Source: Thermococcus sp. 21S7 (GTDB lineage Archaea > Methanobacteriota_B > Thermococci > Thermococcales > Thermococcaceae). Taken from it: a stretch of 64,000 bases of DNA. Shown here in pieces: positions 10,890 through 19,230 of this stretch. Each line of letters starts with the position of its first letter. Position 1 is the first letter of the stretch. The notes under the pieces are model-generated. The model ran no database searches. It saw only the letters and a program-made list of their open reading frames with translations, and was not told the DNA's origin. Both the position numbers and the translations under genes were made by a program. The stretch is from the NCBI RefSeq assembly GCF_012027615.1, contig NZ_SNUT01000001.1:248001-312000 (forward strand), written 5' to 3'.

Positions 10890-11658
10890 TTCCCCGTTCC
10901 AGAACCTTTTTCTTCGCTTCCCTTAATATCTCAAACCTCAGCTCGTGGGGCAGGTAGCGGTATCCCCCAATCTTTTCTCCCATCTCGTAAAGCGGCCACA
11001 GCTTTTCCATCAGCCCGGGAAATTTCGCGAACATTCTCTTCCTTGAGTCGGGCCTCAGCTTGAGGGTCGAGACGGTTATATGGCTCACGAAGCTCAGGGC
11101 ATCGAGGGTTTCATCAAAGTCCTCCCAGGTGTAGAACGGTATTATCGGGTCGATGCGGGCGTAAACGGGGATGCCCGATTCTTTAGCCTTCTCCAGCGCT
11201 TTAATCCTTGCCTTCGGCGACGGGGCGTTCGGCTCCAGAAGCTTTGCCTTCCGTTTATCCACCGTGGTCACAGTTATCCCGACGGCGCACTTCAATTCGC
11301 TCAGAACGTCCAGGTCGCGCACAAATACCTCCGACTTCGTGAGGAGCAGGCATCGGACGTCGTAGCGTTTGAAGAGCTTGAGAACGTTCCGTGTTATGCC
11401 CAGTTCGCGCTCGATCGTCGGATAGGGGTCTGATGAATAGGAGAGCGCTATTATGTGGCGCCTGTCAAGACGCCTCAGCTCCCTCTCCAGCTTCGGCAGG
11501 AGACCTTCCTTAATCCTCACCCTAAAGGCGTTGGGGATGTAGCTCGTTATGTAGCAGTAAACGCAGGCATGGTCGCAGCCGGTGTAGACGTTCAGCGTGT
11601 ACTTAAAGGGGCATGTGCAGAGCTTCGCCTTCCACGGGTCGAAGGGACGGATATACAT
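10816..11658 (-). CDS. Radical SAM protein of the spore photoproduct lyase-like (SplB) family
   Basis: A 280-residue radical SAM enzyme. The [4Fe-4S] cluster motif CDHACVYC lies at about residue 28 in the context LNVYTGCDHACVYCYI, typical of SPL-family archaeal proteins rather than MoaA or NrdG. Downstream IALSYSSDPYPTIE and AKLLEPNAPSP match the family barrel. The SPL name reflects homology only; the archaeal members' substrates are unknown to me. Starts at ATG 11658; the stop lies 74 bases inside the convergent amidotransferase-like gene. Confidence 0.85.
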   Translation of the reverse strand: MYIRPFDPWKAKLCTCPFKYTLNVYTGCDHACVYCYITSYIPNAFRVRIKEGLLPKLERELRRLDRRHIIALSYSSDPYPTIERELGITRNVLKLFKRYDVRCLLLTKSEVFVRDLDVLSELKCAVGITVTTVDKRKAKLLEPNAPSPKARIKALEKAKESGIPVYARIDPIIPFYTWEDFDETLDALSFVSHITVSTLKLRPDSRKRMFAKFPGLMEKLWPLYEMGEKIGGYRYLPHELRFEILREAKKKVLERGITFGSCREEYHSFPSCDGSHLVPL

Positions 11659-11716
11659 GTTTTTGCCTACGAAAAGCCCTTAAAAGGAATTGTGTTTACA
11701 CCTACGGGTGAAAAAT

Positions 11717-12124
11717 ATGACAGATGAAGTTAGGGGACGGGTTAAGTGGGTTGAGAACATGCAGTTCGTTGGAAAGATGGACACCGACCAGTGCGCGATA
11801 ATCCTGGGGGACGGAGGCATAAGCCCCATGAAGCTCCTCCTGCTGAGCGTAGCCGGCTGCACCGCCTACGACGTGGTCATGATTCTCCAGAAGATGCGCG
11901 AACCCATCGAGGGACTGGAGGTCGAAATATCCGGTGAGAGGCGCGATGAACACCCCAAGATGTACAGCAAGGTGCACCTTCATTACAGGATATACGGGGA
12001 CGTGAGGGAGGAGAAGGCTAAGCGCGCTATAGAATTGAGCCAGGACAAGTACTGCTCGGCCAGCGCACACGTGAAGCTCAGCGGCGCCGAAGTTACGTAC
12101 TCCTTCGAGGTAATCAAGGGTTAG
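11717..12124 (+). CDS. OsmC family peroxiredoxin-like protein
   Basis: A 135-residue OsmC/Ohr-type protein that, by family, reduces organic or inorganic hydroperoxides. The two conserved cysteines are in SVAGCTAYDVV (about residue 48) and DKYCSASA (about 112), and the substrate-side segment SPMKLLLLSVAGC is well preserved. Start ATG 11717 has GGGTGA upstream. The gene stands close to the divergent SPL-like gene, with an AT-rich gap that probably holds both promoters. Confidence 0.88.
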   Translation: MTDEVRGRVKWVENMQFVGKMDTDQCAIILGDGGISPMKLLLLSVAGCTAYDVVMILQKMREPIEGLEVEISGERRDEHPKMYSKVHLHYRIYGDVREEKAKRAIELSQDKYCSASAHVKLSGAEVTYSFEVIKG

Positions 12125-12163
12125 ATTTTTAACCCCCTCTTCTTCCCGCCTTTGGGTGGTGAC

Positions 12164-12805
12164 GTGATAGAGCTGGTAAAGCACTTCGTGATACTCTACG
12201 GCGGACTGTTCGCGATAACAAACCCTGTTGGAGCTGTTCCAGTGTTCCTCGGGATTACCCATGACCTTTCCAGGAAGGAAAGGCGGGAGATAGCGAGAAA
12301 GACTGCGATAACAGTGGTCGTTACGCTCGTAACCTTTGCCCTCATAGGGGAGTGGATATTCAGGTTTTTCGGCTCCAGCACGGACGCCTTCGCGATAGCC
12401 GGTGGGATACTGCTCTTCAAGATGGCGATGGACATGCTCTCCGGCCGGCTCTCGACGGTCAAGATAAGCAGAGAGGAGACGGAAGAGTTCAGTGAGGAAG
12501 TGGTCACCCTTGAGGAGGTCGCGGTGATTCCCCTGGCGATCCCCCTGATTTCGGGGCCCGGCGCGATAACGACCGTGATGCTCTACACCGCCAAGAGCAC
12601 ATCCATCCCCGAGAAAGCGGCCGTCATAGCCAGCATAGTTGCCATAGCGGTGACCGTCTGGTTTATCCTCTGTTCGTCCAACAGGATACAGGAGAGGCTC
12701 GGCAGGGTGGGGATAAAGGTTATGACGAGGATGATGGGTCTCATACTCACCTCGATGGCCGTTCAGATGATAATCAACGGCATCAAGGGGGCGTTTGGAA
12801 TTTAA
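12164..12805 (+). CDS. MarC family integral membrane protein
   Basis: A 213-residue MarC protein with about six membrane helices. NPVGAVPVFLG near residue 25 and the second-half repeat VIPLAIPLISGPGAITTVML (about residues 123-142) are the family signatures. MarC proteins were once linked to antibiotic resistance, but no activity is established. I use the GTG at 12164, directly behind GGGTGGTGAC; a TTG at 12152 would put that ribosome binding site inside the gene. Confidence 0.88.
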   Translation: MIELVKHFVILYGGLFAITNPVGAVPVFLGITHDLSRKERREIARKTAITVVVTLVTFALIGEWIFRFFGSSTDAFAIAGGILLFKMAMDMLSGRLSTVKISREETEEFSEEVVTLEEVAVIPLAIPLISGPGAITTVMLYTAKSTSIPEKAAVIASIVAIAVTVWFILCSSNRIQERLGRVGIKVMTRMMGLILTSMAVQMIINGIKGAFGI

Positions 12806-12901
12806 GCTCCCAGTGGGGTGGATTTCCGAAGGCAAGTACCGCGGGGCGGGAGATAATCACCCTTTTAAACTCCCGTTCCTAATTTTTTAATGGTGTTGAA
12901 G

Positions 12902-13183
12902 ATGCGCGGAGACTTAATCCGTGTTCTGAGCACAGTGGAGGAGAAGGCCAACGAGCTGAAGCTCGACGGCTACGAACCCGATGTGGTTCTCCTTGGAAAA
13001 GAGGCGTATGAGTTCATAAGGGCGCAGATAAACGAGGAGTTCGGCGGCGAGGAGGAGGTTTTCGAACTCTCCGGTCTGAAGATACGCACCCTCGACGAAC
13101 TCGGCGGCGATGCCGTCGTCATTGACAGCAAGGCGCTGGGCCTCGGTCTGGGCGGGGCGAAGCGCTTCAAGGTCGTCCTATAA
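12902..13183 (+). CDS. Small DUF1884-type protein, probable family 4B encapsulin shell protein
   Basis: A 93-residue alpha/beta protein starting MRGDLIRVLSTVEEKA, with YEPDVVLLGKEAYEFI, LSGLKIRTL and GDAVVIDSKALGLGLGGAKRF. It matches my memory of the small Pyrococcus/Thermococcus proteins classed as A-domain-only (family 4) encapsulins, which are related to the A domain of HK97-type capsid and shell proteins. The assignment rests on recall of the family and not on a search. ATG 12902 lies behind GGTGTTGAAG. The last 17 bases overlap the convergent CitG-like gene. No obvious cargo enzyme is next to it. Confidence 0.65.
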   Translation: MRGDLIRVLSTVEEKANELKLDGYEPDVVLLGKEAYEFIRAQINEEFGGEEEVFELSGLKIRTLDELGGDAVVIDSKALGLGLGGAKRFKVVL

Positions 13184-14093
13184 CTCCCCAGACCCTTCCG
13201 TTTCTCAATTCTATCCTCAATCCCCTGAGAACAAGCAGGCTGAGCGATACTGCCATGACGTCCGCCAGGCTGCCCGGGTTTCTCAGGTCGTCCCTCTCGC
13301 GCATAAAGGCATCGAACTCCTCAACGCCGAGCTCTCCGGCGAGAACCATCCCGGCCTTCTCCTGAACGAGCTTCGCCTCCTCAATGCCGGCCTTCCTGAT
13401 TATCAGCGTGTCGAGGTTGGTTGCGAGCAGCTCAATGAAGGCTCTCACGACGGCATCCTCCAGGGGGAGCTCCTTTATCAGCTCGTAGAGCCTTCCGAAG
13501 GTGGAGTAGCTCAGCTCGTATTCATTGAGCCACTCGCAGAATATCAGCTCGCGTTCACAGCTCATCTCGGCGAGCCTTGCGAGGTTGATCCCGTCCTGGA
13601 AAAGCTCCCTGAAGGAATCGTCGGAGTAGACGTCGTACTTGACCCCGCTGGGGATTCCCTTGGGGTTGGCTACCCTTATCGCCCGGTAGAGCTCCATCGC
13701 GTCCCTGACCGTTGATTCTTCTATCAGAAACCTCGCCTTTTTCCTCGCATCCAGCATGTTCCTCCCAATCGTCATTCCCATTATGAGGGGAAGCGAAAGG
13801 GCGATGATGCCAAAGTTGGGGTTGGCGTCCTGGGCCTCGCGCGATGCCTGAACGGCCCGCTTTATCAGCTCCCCGAGTCCAGCTTCCTCCGGCGCAAGGA
13901 TGCCCTTCCTCAGAAGCTCCGCCGTCTTCACTGCCTCGTAGTAAACCCCCGCGACGGCCGTGTCGGCGAAGAGGAAGTGGTAGAAGGTGAGGTCGTCGAA
14001 GTCCCTGAGGCGACTCACATTGCCCGGTTTCGGAACGGCCGCCTCAAGGAGCGGACCAAGGGTGAAGGCGCGGACTATTCTCCACCTCTCCAT
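13167..14093 (-). CDS. Triphosphoribosyl-dephospho-CoA synthase-like protein (CitG/MdcB family)
   Basis: A 308-residue CitG-family protein. PKPGNVSRLRDFDDLTFYHFL near residue 20 (here cited as PKPGNVSR and DLTFYHFL) and NPNFGIIALSLPL near 95 are the conserved nucleotide-binding segments. In bacteria the family makes the prosthetic group of citrate and malonate decarboxylases; archaea like this one have no such enzyme in view, so the physiological product is unknown. It is the last gene of a run that continues upstream with a small membrane protein and PspC; only one base separates its start from the upstream stop. Confidence 0.82.
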   Translation of the reverse strand: MERWRIVRAFTLGPLLEAAVPKPGNVSRLRDFDDLTFYHFLFADTAVAGVYYEAVKTAELLRKGILAPEEAGLGELIKRAVQASREAQDANPNFGIIALSLPLIMGMTIGRNMLDARKKARFLIEESTVRDAMELYRAIRVANPKGIPSGVKYDVYSDDSFRELFQDGINLARLAEMSCERELIFCEWLNEYELSYSTFGRLYELIKELPLEDAVVRAFIELLATNLDTLIIRKAGIEEAKLVQEKAGMVLAGELGVEEFDAFMRERDDLRNPGSLADVMAVSLSLLVLRGLRIELRNGRVWGVIGRP

Positions 14094-14321
14094 TCACACC
14101 ACCAGGTAGAGGAGCAGATATATCAGGTAGGCGATTAGGACGAGCTTCCTCGCCGTTTTCCGGGTCAGGAAGTACAGGCCTATCGCGATGAGGGTAACCC
14201 CTCCAAAAGCATCCTTGATGTAAGGGGCGTAGGGGTGGAGCCATCCCAGGAACGCGGGGTGGAACTCCCTGAGGAGGACGAGCAGGCCTATAAAAACGAG
14301 TATTATCCCGAAGGTTCTCAC
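14094..14321 (-). CDS. Small membrane protein downstream of PspC
   Basis: A 75-residue protein with three hydrophobic stretches (FGIILVFIGLLVLL, GGVTLIAIGLYFL, LVLIAYLIYLLLYLVV) and little else. I do not recognise a family. I start at GTG 14321, which has GGGGTGAT at the right distance; a GTG at 14330 would overlap the PspC stop and leave that site unused. Part of the envelope-stress-like operon 15513 to 13167. Confidence 0.65.
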   Translation of the reverse strand: MRTFGIILVFIGLLVLLREFHPAFLGWLHPYAPYIKDAFGGVTLIAIGLYFLTRKTARKLVLIAYLIYLLLYLVV

Positions 14322-14322
14322 C

Positions 14323-14754
14323 TCAATCACCCCTAACCAGCAGTATTATGCCTATCACGAGGAAGACGACCGCCAGGGCAGTTTTGGGGTCAACGACGGG
14401 CATTGCCAGCGGGAAGAACGGGCCCGCCACCAGCATTGCACCCAGGATTATGAGGATTATCGCAATGGCCCGAGTGTTCTCGCTTCCCGAGAAAACCTCC
14501 CCGAGCCGCTCCCCGGTCTCGTCCACGAGTTCACTGAACCTGTCGGAGAGGGGCTTTTCTTCCTCCGCCACATCCTCCGGTATTATCAGGGCAACAATAA
14601 AGTAGAGCAGTCCCATCGCCACCGGATTGAAGACGAAGAGCACCGCGAAGATAATCCTGACCAGAGTCGGGTCAACGTCCAGATGCTCAGCTATCCCTCC
14701 CAGAACTCCGAGGAGGATTCTGTCCTCTCGCGAGCGTGTGAGCTTTCTCGCCAT
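14323..14754 (-). CDS. PspC domain protein
   Basis: A 143-residue membrane protein whose first 65 residues are a complete PspC domain (LTRSREDRILLGVLGGIAEH, then VDPTLVRIIFAVLFVF and GLLYFIVALIIPE). A charged linker follows, then two further membrane helices near the C-terminus. In bacteria PspC senses envelope stress with Psp or Lia proteins; in archaea its partners are unclear, but the next gene upstream is a DUF4097 protein, a frequent partner. Start ATG 14754 with GGTGGAAACC upstream. Confidence 0.88.
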   Translation of the reverse strand: MARKLTRSREDRILLGVLGGIAEHLDVDPTLVRIIFAVLFVFNPVAMGLLYFIVALIIPEDVAEEEKPLSDRFSELVDETGERLGEVFSGSENTRAIAIILIILGAMLVAGPFFPLAMPVVDPKTALAVVFLVIGIILLVRGD

Positions 14755-14787
14755 GGTTTCCACCATAGATTAAGAAAATCCGGGGGC

Positions 14788-15513
14788 TTAAAAACTCATC
14801 CCCACGGTGATGTCGCCAACCACGTCCTTAACGGTGATCACGACGGTTCCATTCTTCCCGGTTGCAGTGTTGGTCACGTCTCCCACTATGTCCTCAGCGG
14901 TAAGCGCCGCCCCAAAGTCCTGGGGAACGGTTATGGTCACGTCGCCAACCACGTCGCTTATCGTCGCCCTTTCCACGACGTTGAGGTGCACATCGCCCAC
15001 GATGTCCGAGAGATCATAATCGTTCCAGGAGGTTCCCGTTACATCCCCAACAACGTCCGTAACGTCGACCTGGGTCGAGTTCGAGGCCACGAGGACGTCC
15101 CCAACAACATCGCGGACGTTCAAGCCCAGCAGCCTCCCCGGAACCTCGACTATAACGGTACCGTTCCGGTAATCGTTGCAGATGTTTCTGTGGGTAATGC
15201 CAACCTTTTTCGTTGGACAGTAAACCGTCAGAACCCCTTTCTCCAGGCTGACGTTTATCGGCAGGTTGCTCCTGACCACAATCCCGCTCACGTTGGCACC
15301 GACAACCGAGACGTTGCCGACGACGGCTTTTACCTCCAGCACGGAGGCGTTGAACTCCCCGATCTCGACGACCTTTCCCGCCACCTTCTTTGGGGTTATC
15401 CCGTGTATGCTGATGTCCCCTCTGATGGCCAGGATCGTGAGAACCGCACCGATCAGGAGAACCGCGATACCCACGCCAAGCACCACACTGACGAGACCGC
15501 CTTTCCGCCTCAT
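14788..15513 (-). CDS. DUF4097-type beta-helix protein with N-terminal membrane anchor
   Basis: A 241-residue protein with one N-terminal membrane helix (LVSVVLGVGIAVLLIGAVLT) and then an extracytoplasmic beta-helix. Six copies of the motif D(V/I)VGD(V/I) are spaced about 20 residues apart (DVVGDVLV, DVVGDVTG, DIVGDVHL, DVVGDVTI, DIVGDVTN, DVVGDITV), the ladder pattern of DUF4097 adhesin-like domains. Such proteins are commonly encoded next to PspC, as here. Start at ATG 15513, behind GGTGGGATGC; the ATG at 15540 lacks a site. A minus-strand AACTTTATAC near 15550 is the likely TATA box. Confidence 0.82.
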   Translation of the reverse strand: MRRKGGLVSVVLGVGIAVLLIGAVLTILAIRGDISIHGITPKKVAGKVVEIGEFNASVLEVKAVVGNVSVVGANVSGIVVRSNLPINVSLEKGVLTVYCPTKKVGITHRNICNDYRNGTVIVEVPGRLLGLNVRDVVGDVLVASNSTQVDVTDVVGDVTGTSWNDYDLSDIVGDVHLNVVERATISDVVGDVTITVPQDFGAALTAEDIVGDVTNTATGKNGTVVITVKDVVGDITVGMSF

Positions 15514-15590
15514 GCATCCCACCGATGAAAATATCCTCATTTTCCGTATAAAGTTTACGCCTGGTAAGAGTTACAAAGAAAAGCCGGAGG

Positions 15591-16091
15591 TCAGCGGAGG
15601 AGCCTCACGAACTCCCTCATCCAGGCGTAGAGGTCGCCTGGGTGCCTTGAGCTCACCCAGTTGCCGTCGACGACTACCTCCTCGTTCACCCATTCCGCCC
15701 CGGCGTTCCTCACGTCGTCCCTGATGGTTATCGTGCTGGTTCCCCTCCTGCCCCTCAGCACGCCGGCAGAGATGAGTATCTGCGGGCCGTGACAGATGCT
15801 GGCGACGGGCTTACCTGCCTCGAACATCCTCCTGGTTATCTCGATGGCCTTCTCATTGAGTCTGACCATCTCGGGCGCCTTTCCTCCGGGCAGAACCAGG
15901 GCGTCGAACTCGTCCGGGTCAGCCTCGTCAAAGGTCAGGTCAACGTTCACGGAATAGCCGTGTTTTCCGGTTATCTTTCCCCTCTCGAAGCTCGCCACGT
16001 AGACCTCATGGTTCTCCTCCCTGAGCCTGTGGAGGGGGTATATAAGCTCCAGGTCCTCGAAGCCGTCGGCACTCAGAAACAGTACCCGCAT
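15591..16091 (-). CDS. pfpI: PfpI/DJ-1 family protein (deglycase or intracellular protease)
   Basis: A 166-residue protein, exactly the length of Pyrococcus PfpI. The catalytic triad is visible: Glu in DGFEDLEL (residue 12), Cys in VASICHGPQ (about 100) and the adjacent His. PfpI was described as a large oligomeric protease; the family also removes glyoxal adducts from proteins and nucleotides. Start ATG 16091 is single and clear. It stands alone between the PspC operon and the FL11-like regulator, all on the minus strand. Confidence 0.94.
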   Translation of the reverse strand: MRVLFLSADGFEDLELIYPLHRLREENHEVYVASFERGKITGKHGYSVNVDLTFDEADPDEFDALVLPGGKAPEMVRLNEKAIEITRRMFEAGKPVASICHGPQILISAGVLRGRRGTSTITIRDDVRNAGAEWVNEEVVVDGNWVSSRHPGDLYAWMREFVRLLR

Positions 16092-16164
16092 TCAGAACAC
16101 CTCCATCCAAACGCTTAGAGAGAAATGGAAAGGAACATTTATAATCCTTTCTGGGCAGAAATGG

Positions 16165-16617
16165 TCAGAGAGGGAGCTCCGTGGTCTCCTTGTGAACTTT
16201 GAGAACAACCATCGTGTGGGTCGCCACGACGCCCTCGATCTCGCCGATGGTATCAAGGAACTCGTTGAGCTCCTCGCTTCCGCGGGTTCGTATCTTGACG
16301 AGCATGTCGTAATCGCCAGTGGTCTCGAATATCTCCACAATCTCCGGGTGCTTCCTGAGTTCGTTTGCAACGTACGAATACTTCCCCGCCTTGGCTTTTA
16401 TCAGTATAAACGCCAGAATCTTGAAGCCGAGGGATCCTGGATCCAGAATAACGGTGAACTTCTTTATTATTCCTCGCTCTTTCAGCTTTTTGATCCTCTC
16501 GTAAACGGTTGATTCGGCGAGATTGACCTCCTTGGATATCTCCCTAAGGGGCGTTCTGCTGTTCTTTTGGAGGATGGAGAGAATCTTCCTGTCTACATCG
16601 TCCAAACCCGTTCGCAT
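16165..16617 (-). CDS. Lrp/AsnC family transcriptional regulator, FL11-like
   Basis: A 150-residue feast/famine regulator. The N-terminal helix-turn-helix reads LDDVDRKILSILQKNSRTPL to ESTVYERIKKLKERGIIKKF, and the C-terminal RAM domain includes IEGVVATHTMVVLKVHKETT. The C-terminal ending KETTELPL and the helix-turn-helix match Pyrococcus FL11, which senses lysine and represses its own and many other genes. Start ATG 16617 behind GGCGGTGAT; an upstream ATG at 16626 lacks a site. A TATA box and a degenerate FL11-type box lie just upstream (16633-16645). Confidence 0.88.
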   Translation of the reverse strand: MRTGLDDVDRKILSILQKNSRTPLREISKEVNLAESTVYERIKKLKERGIIKKFTVILDPGSLGFKILAFILIKAKAGKYSYVANELRKHPEIVEIFETTGDYDMLVKIRTRGSEELNEFLDTIGEIEGVVATHTMVVLKVHKETTELPL

Positions 16618-16632
16618 GAGTATCACCGCCTG

Positions 16633-16645
16633 TAAAAAATTTTCG
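16633..16645. promoter_or_regulatory. Candidate FL11-type operator in the regulator's own promoter
   Basis: TAAAAAATTTTCG matches the FL11 consensus TGAAA-WWW-TTTCA at 11 of 13 positions. It lies between the minus-strand TATA-like element (AATCTCCCG...TTTATAAAATC region, about 16650-16658) and the start codon at 16617, where a bound dimer would block transcription. Autoregulation is known for FL11; occupancy here is inference. Confidence 0.35.
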
Positions 16646-16733
16646 GGAGATTTTATAAACTTGCCGATTTTAGAACCACAGCGTTTATAAAACGCCGCTC
16701 ACCTCTTACTTCAGAGCTTCTGGGGGGTCAGGG

Positions 16734-17900
16734 ATGCCAACCAACGTAACAGCGGAATACCTAGCGGCTGAGGAGGAGTACAGAAACGCCAAGACTATTC
16801 CGGAGAAGATTCGAGCCCTCGAAAAGATGTACGCCACCGTCCCCAAGCACAAGGGAACGGAGAAGCTCAGGCTCCAGATAAAGAGAAAGCTCGCCGAGCT
16901 GAGAAAGGAGCTTGAGAAGCAGCGCCAGATGAAGAAGGGCGGCGGCGGGCCGTCGATGAGCGTTAGAAAGGAGGGTGCGGCACAGATTGTTCTCGCCGGC
17001 CTCCCGAACGTTGGAAAGAGCTCACTCATGAAGGCATTGACCAACGTGGACATAGACGTCGCAGATTATGCCTTCACGACCGTGGAGCCTATTCCCGGCA
17101 TGATGCACCACAGAGACGTTCAGATTCAGCTCGTCGAGGTTCCCGGACTCGTTGAGGGGGCAGCCCTCGGAAAGGGCATGGGGCCCCAGCTGCTGAGCGT
17201 CATAAGGAACGCCGATGCGATAGCCATCGTCGTTGACCTCTCCCAGGATCCTGTGAAGCAGATGGAGGTTCTTCTCAAGGAGTTTGAGAGGGCGGGGATA
17301 AAGCTCAACAAGCGCCGCCCGAGGGTCGAGATAAAGAGGACCGCCATGGGCGGAATCGTCATCAACGGCCAGGAGAACATCAAGGGGGAGGTAAGCGAGG
17401 TCATGAAGATGCTCCGCGAGGAGCGCATTCACTCCGCCGAGATAACGGTGAAAGAGCCCGTAACGCTGGAGGAGTTCGCCGATGCCCTTGACGAAAGCCT
17501 CGTCTGGAGGAGGGCGATAATCATAGCCAACAAGGGCGACGCCCCCGGGAGCAGGGAGAACTACGAGAAACTCGTTGAAGCCTACGGCGACCGGTTTAAG
17601 ATAATCCCCGTCTCGGCGAAGAGGAAGATTCAGCTGGATAAACTGAAGGACGAACTCTATGACCTGGCCGGAATCATCCGCGTCTTCACCAAGAGCCCCG
17701 GGGAGGAGCCGGCCTACCCGCCGGTGCCGCTGAAGAAGGGCTCAACCGTCATGGATTTGGCGGAAAGGATACACAAGGACTTCGCCAAGAACTTCCGCTA
17801 TGCCAGAGTCTGGGGCAAGAGCGTCAAGTTCCCTGGCCAGCGCGTTGGAGCCGACCACGTGCTTGAGGACGGGGATATAGTGGAGATTCACGCGAGGTAA
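16734..17900 (+). CDS. DRG-type Obg-related GTPase with TGS domain
   Basis: A 388-residue developmentally-regulated GTP-binding protein (DRG). G1 is GLPNVGKSSL (about residue 88), G2/G3 region TTVEPIPGMM and EVPGLVEGA, G4 NKGD (about 263), G5 VSAK. The C-terminal 70 residues (VFTKSPGEEPAYPPVPL onward) form a TGS domain. The N-terminal 65 residues are a helical, basic extension usual for DRG. In archaea and eukaryotes DRGs bind ribosomes. ATG 16734 is preceded by GGGGGGTCAGGG, and GCGTTTATAAAACGC at 16681-16695 supplies a TATA box in a short palindrome. Confidence 0.93.
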   Translation: MPTNVTAEYLAAEEEYRNAKTIPEKIRALEKMYATVPKHKGTEKLRLQIKRKLAELRKELEKQRQMKKGGGGPSMSVRKEGAAQIVLAGLPNVGKSSLMKALTNVDIDVADYAFTTVEPIPGMMHHRDVQIQLVEVPGLVEGAALGKGMGPQLLSVIRNADAIAIVVDLSQDPVKQMEVLLKEFERAGIKLNKRRPRVEIKRTAMGGIVINGQENIKGEVSEVMKMLREERIHSAEITVKEPVTLEEFADALDESLVWRRAIIIANKGDAPGSRENYEKLVEAYGDRFKIIPVSAKRKIQLDKLKDELYDLAGIIRVFTKSPGEEPAYPPVPLKKGSTVMDLAERIHKDFAKNFRYARVWGKSVKFPGQRVGADHVLEDGDIVEIHAR

Positions 17901-17919
17901 GGTTCTTTTTCTCGATACA

Positions 17920-19020
17920 TCAGGCAATTCTCAGTGCCGCTTCCCGATAAAACTCATATTTAAACCGGTAGATGCTCACCACCTTGCTTTTGGACTGTTT
18001 TTCAACTATCCCCATGTCAAGAAGGGTCTCAAGCGTGTTAACGACGCTGACCTCAGTCAGTCCGGAGAGCCTCGCGAGGGACGAGGGTCTGGAAACGCCC
18101 TCACCCATGGCGTTTAGGAGCGCTGTCACTTTTCTCTGATACTCCCTCTGCGGACGCAAATTGACAAAGCTCCTAAGTTCGCTCATGGCCCTTTTAATGG
18201 CCTCCTCGCGGGCACTTTTAAGGGCTCTCCCATGGGTAAGGCCGTCAATCCTTCCCCTGCCGTAAGATGAGAGGTAGCCCGGGAAACCGCCGAGTTCGGC
18301 AGACGCTTCCTGAAGCTCTTCGGGGGAGAAATCCACGTTTCCTGCCGCAAGCAGGCCGCTCTTTAAAAACTCAACCCCGGTTTGAACGTCCCACGGCTCG
18401 ACGTCAACCCTAACCGGGGCGCGTCCATAGAGGTAGTCATCGTATTCCGGACTCAGGAGTTTTTTAAAGAGGCCCATGGCGGAACCCGTAAAGATTATTG
18501 TGTGCCTTCTATCTGCGAGAACGTTGTGAAGCCTCCAAAGTGCGGCGAGGAGCTTGTTCCTTTCCGTCCGAATGTCCTGAACTTCGTCCCATACGAGCAG
18601 AGTGCCCTCGGGCAGGGCCCTCATAACCTCGTCAAAGATGGCTCCAGAGTTCTTGGGGGCTATGGAAACCCCGCCTTCTTTCTCCAAAACCGCCTCGAAG
18701 AACTTTACACCCATGGATATTCTTTTAAGCCTGAGTTTGTCCTCGTGAACGAGGTTCGCAACGTCCAGTCCGAACCTCTCAACGAATTCTGTGAAGTTGT
18801 GAATGCCGGCGAAGTTTGAATAGACCACAGGTTTGCCGGTTTCAGAGAAGTAGTAAGAAGCGAATGCCCTCGCGAGGCTGGTCTTTCCAACGGCCCTCGG
18901 CCCTATGAGTGCAACCCAGCGTCTCTTTTCGATGACAAGTTGACGCAGCCGGGAAACTTCATTCCCTCTCCCGTAAAGTTCATCGACCCTGACTATTGGT
19001 GTCTCCGGAAAGGGCTCCAT
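17920..19020 (-). CDS. Archaeal-type ATPase (ATPase_2 family) with winged-helix C-terminus
   Basis: A 366-residue STAND-like archaeal ATPase. Walker A is GPRAVGKTSLARAF (about residue 37), Walker B LLVWDEVQD (about 155), and a sensor segment IIFTGSAMGLF follows. The C-terminal 90 residues contain a winged helix (SSLARLSGLTEVSVVNTLET). These proteins are expanded in Thermococcales with no settled role; some are linked to mobile elements. Start ATG 19020 behind GGTGGGTATC; a GTG at 19032 is inside the site. Confidence 0.87.
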   Translation of the reverse strand: MEPFPETPIVRVDELYGRGNEVSRLRQLVIEKRRWVALIGPRAVGKTSLARAFASYYFSETGKPVVYSNFAGIHNFTEFVERFGLDVANLVHEDKLRLKRISMGVKFFEAVLEKEGGVSIAPKNSGAIFDEVMRALPEGTLLVWDEVQDIRTERNKLLAALWRLHNVLADRRHTIIFTGSAMGLFKKLLSPEYDDYLYGRAPVRVDVEPWDVQTGVEFLKSGLLAAGNVDFSPEELQEASAELGGFPGYLSSYGRGRIDGLTHGRALKSAREEAIKRAMSELRSFVNLRPQREYQRKVTALLNAMGEGVSRPSSLARLSGLTEVSVVNTLETLLDMGIVEKQSKSKVVSIYRFKYEFYREAALRIA

Positions 19021-19230
19021 GATACCCACCACATTTTTTAAGATTAAAAAATCTCATATTTAAGCCTTTTGGAAGCATTAAAAGCGGGATAAATGCGATA
19101 GAAGGGCCGAATATAACGGGCTTTTCCGTGTCCGAAAAAATTGGGTAATATTGAACATAAGGTGACATTAAATCCGCAGGAAATGAGACAATCCCTAAAT
19201 ATTCACGTCCCACGTTCGCTGGTGATGTCG

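Noticed and set aside
11702-12835. 377-codon minus-strand open frame spanning two genes
   Set aside because: Antisense to both OsmC and MarC, which have clear family motifs; the translation is histidine/tyrosine/proline-rich noise.
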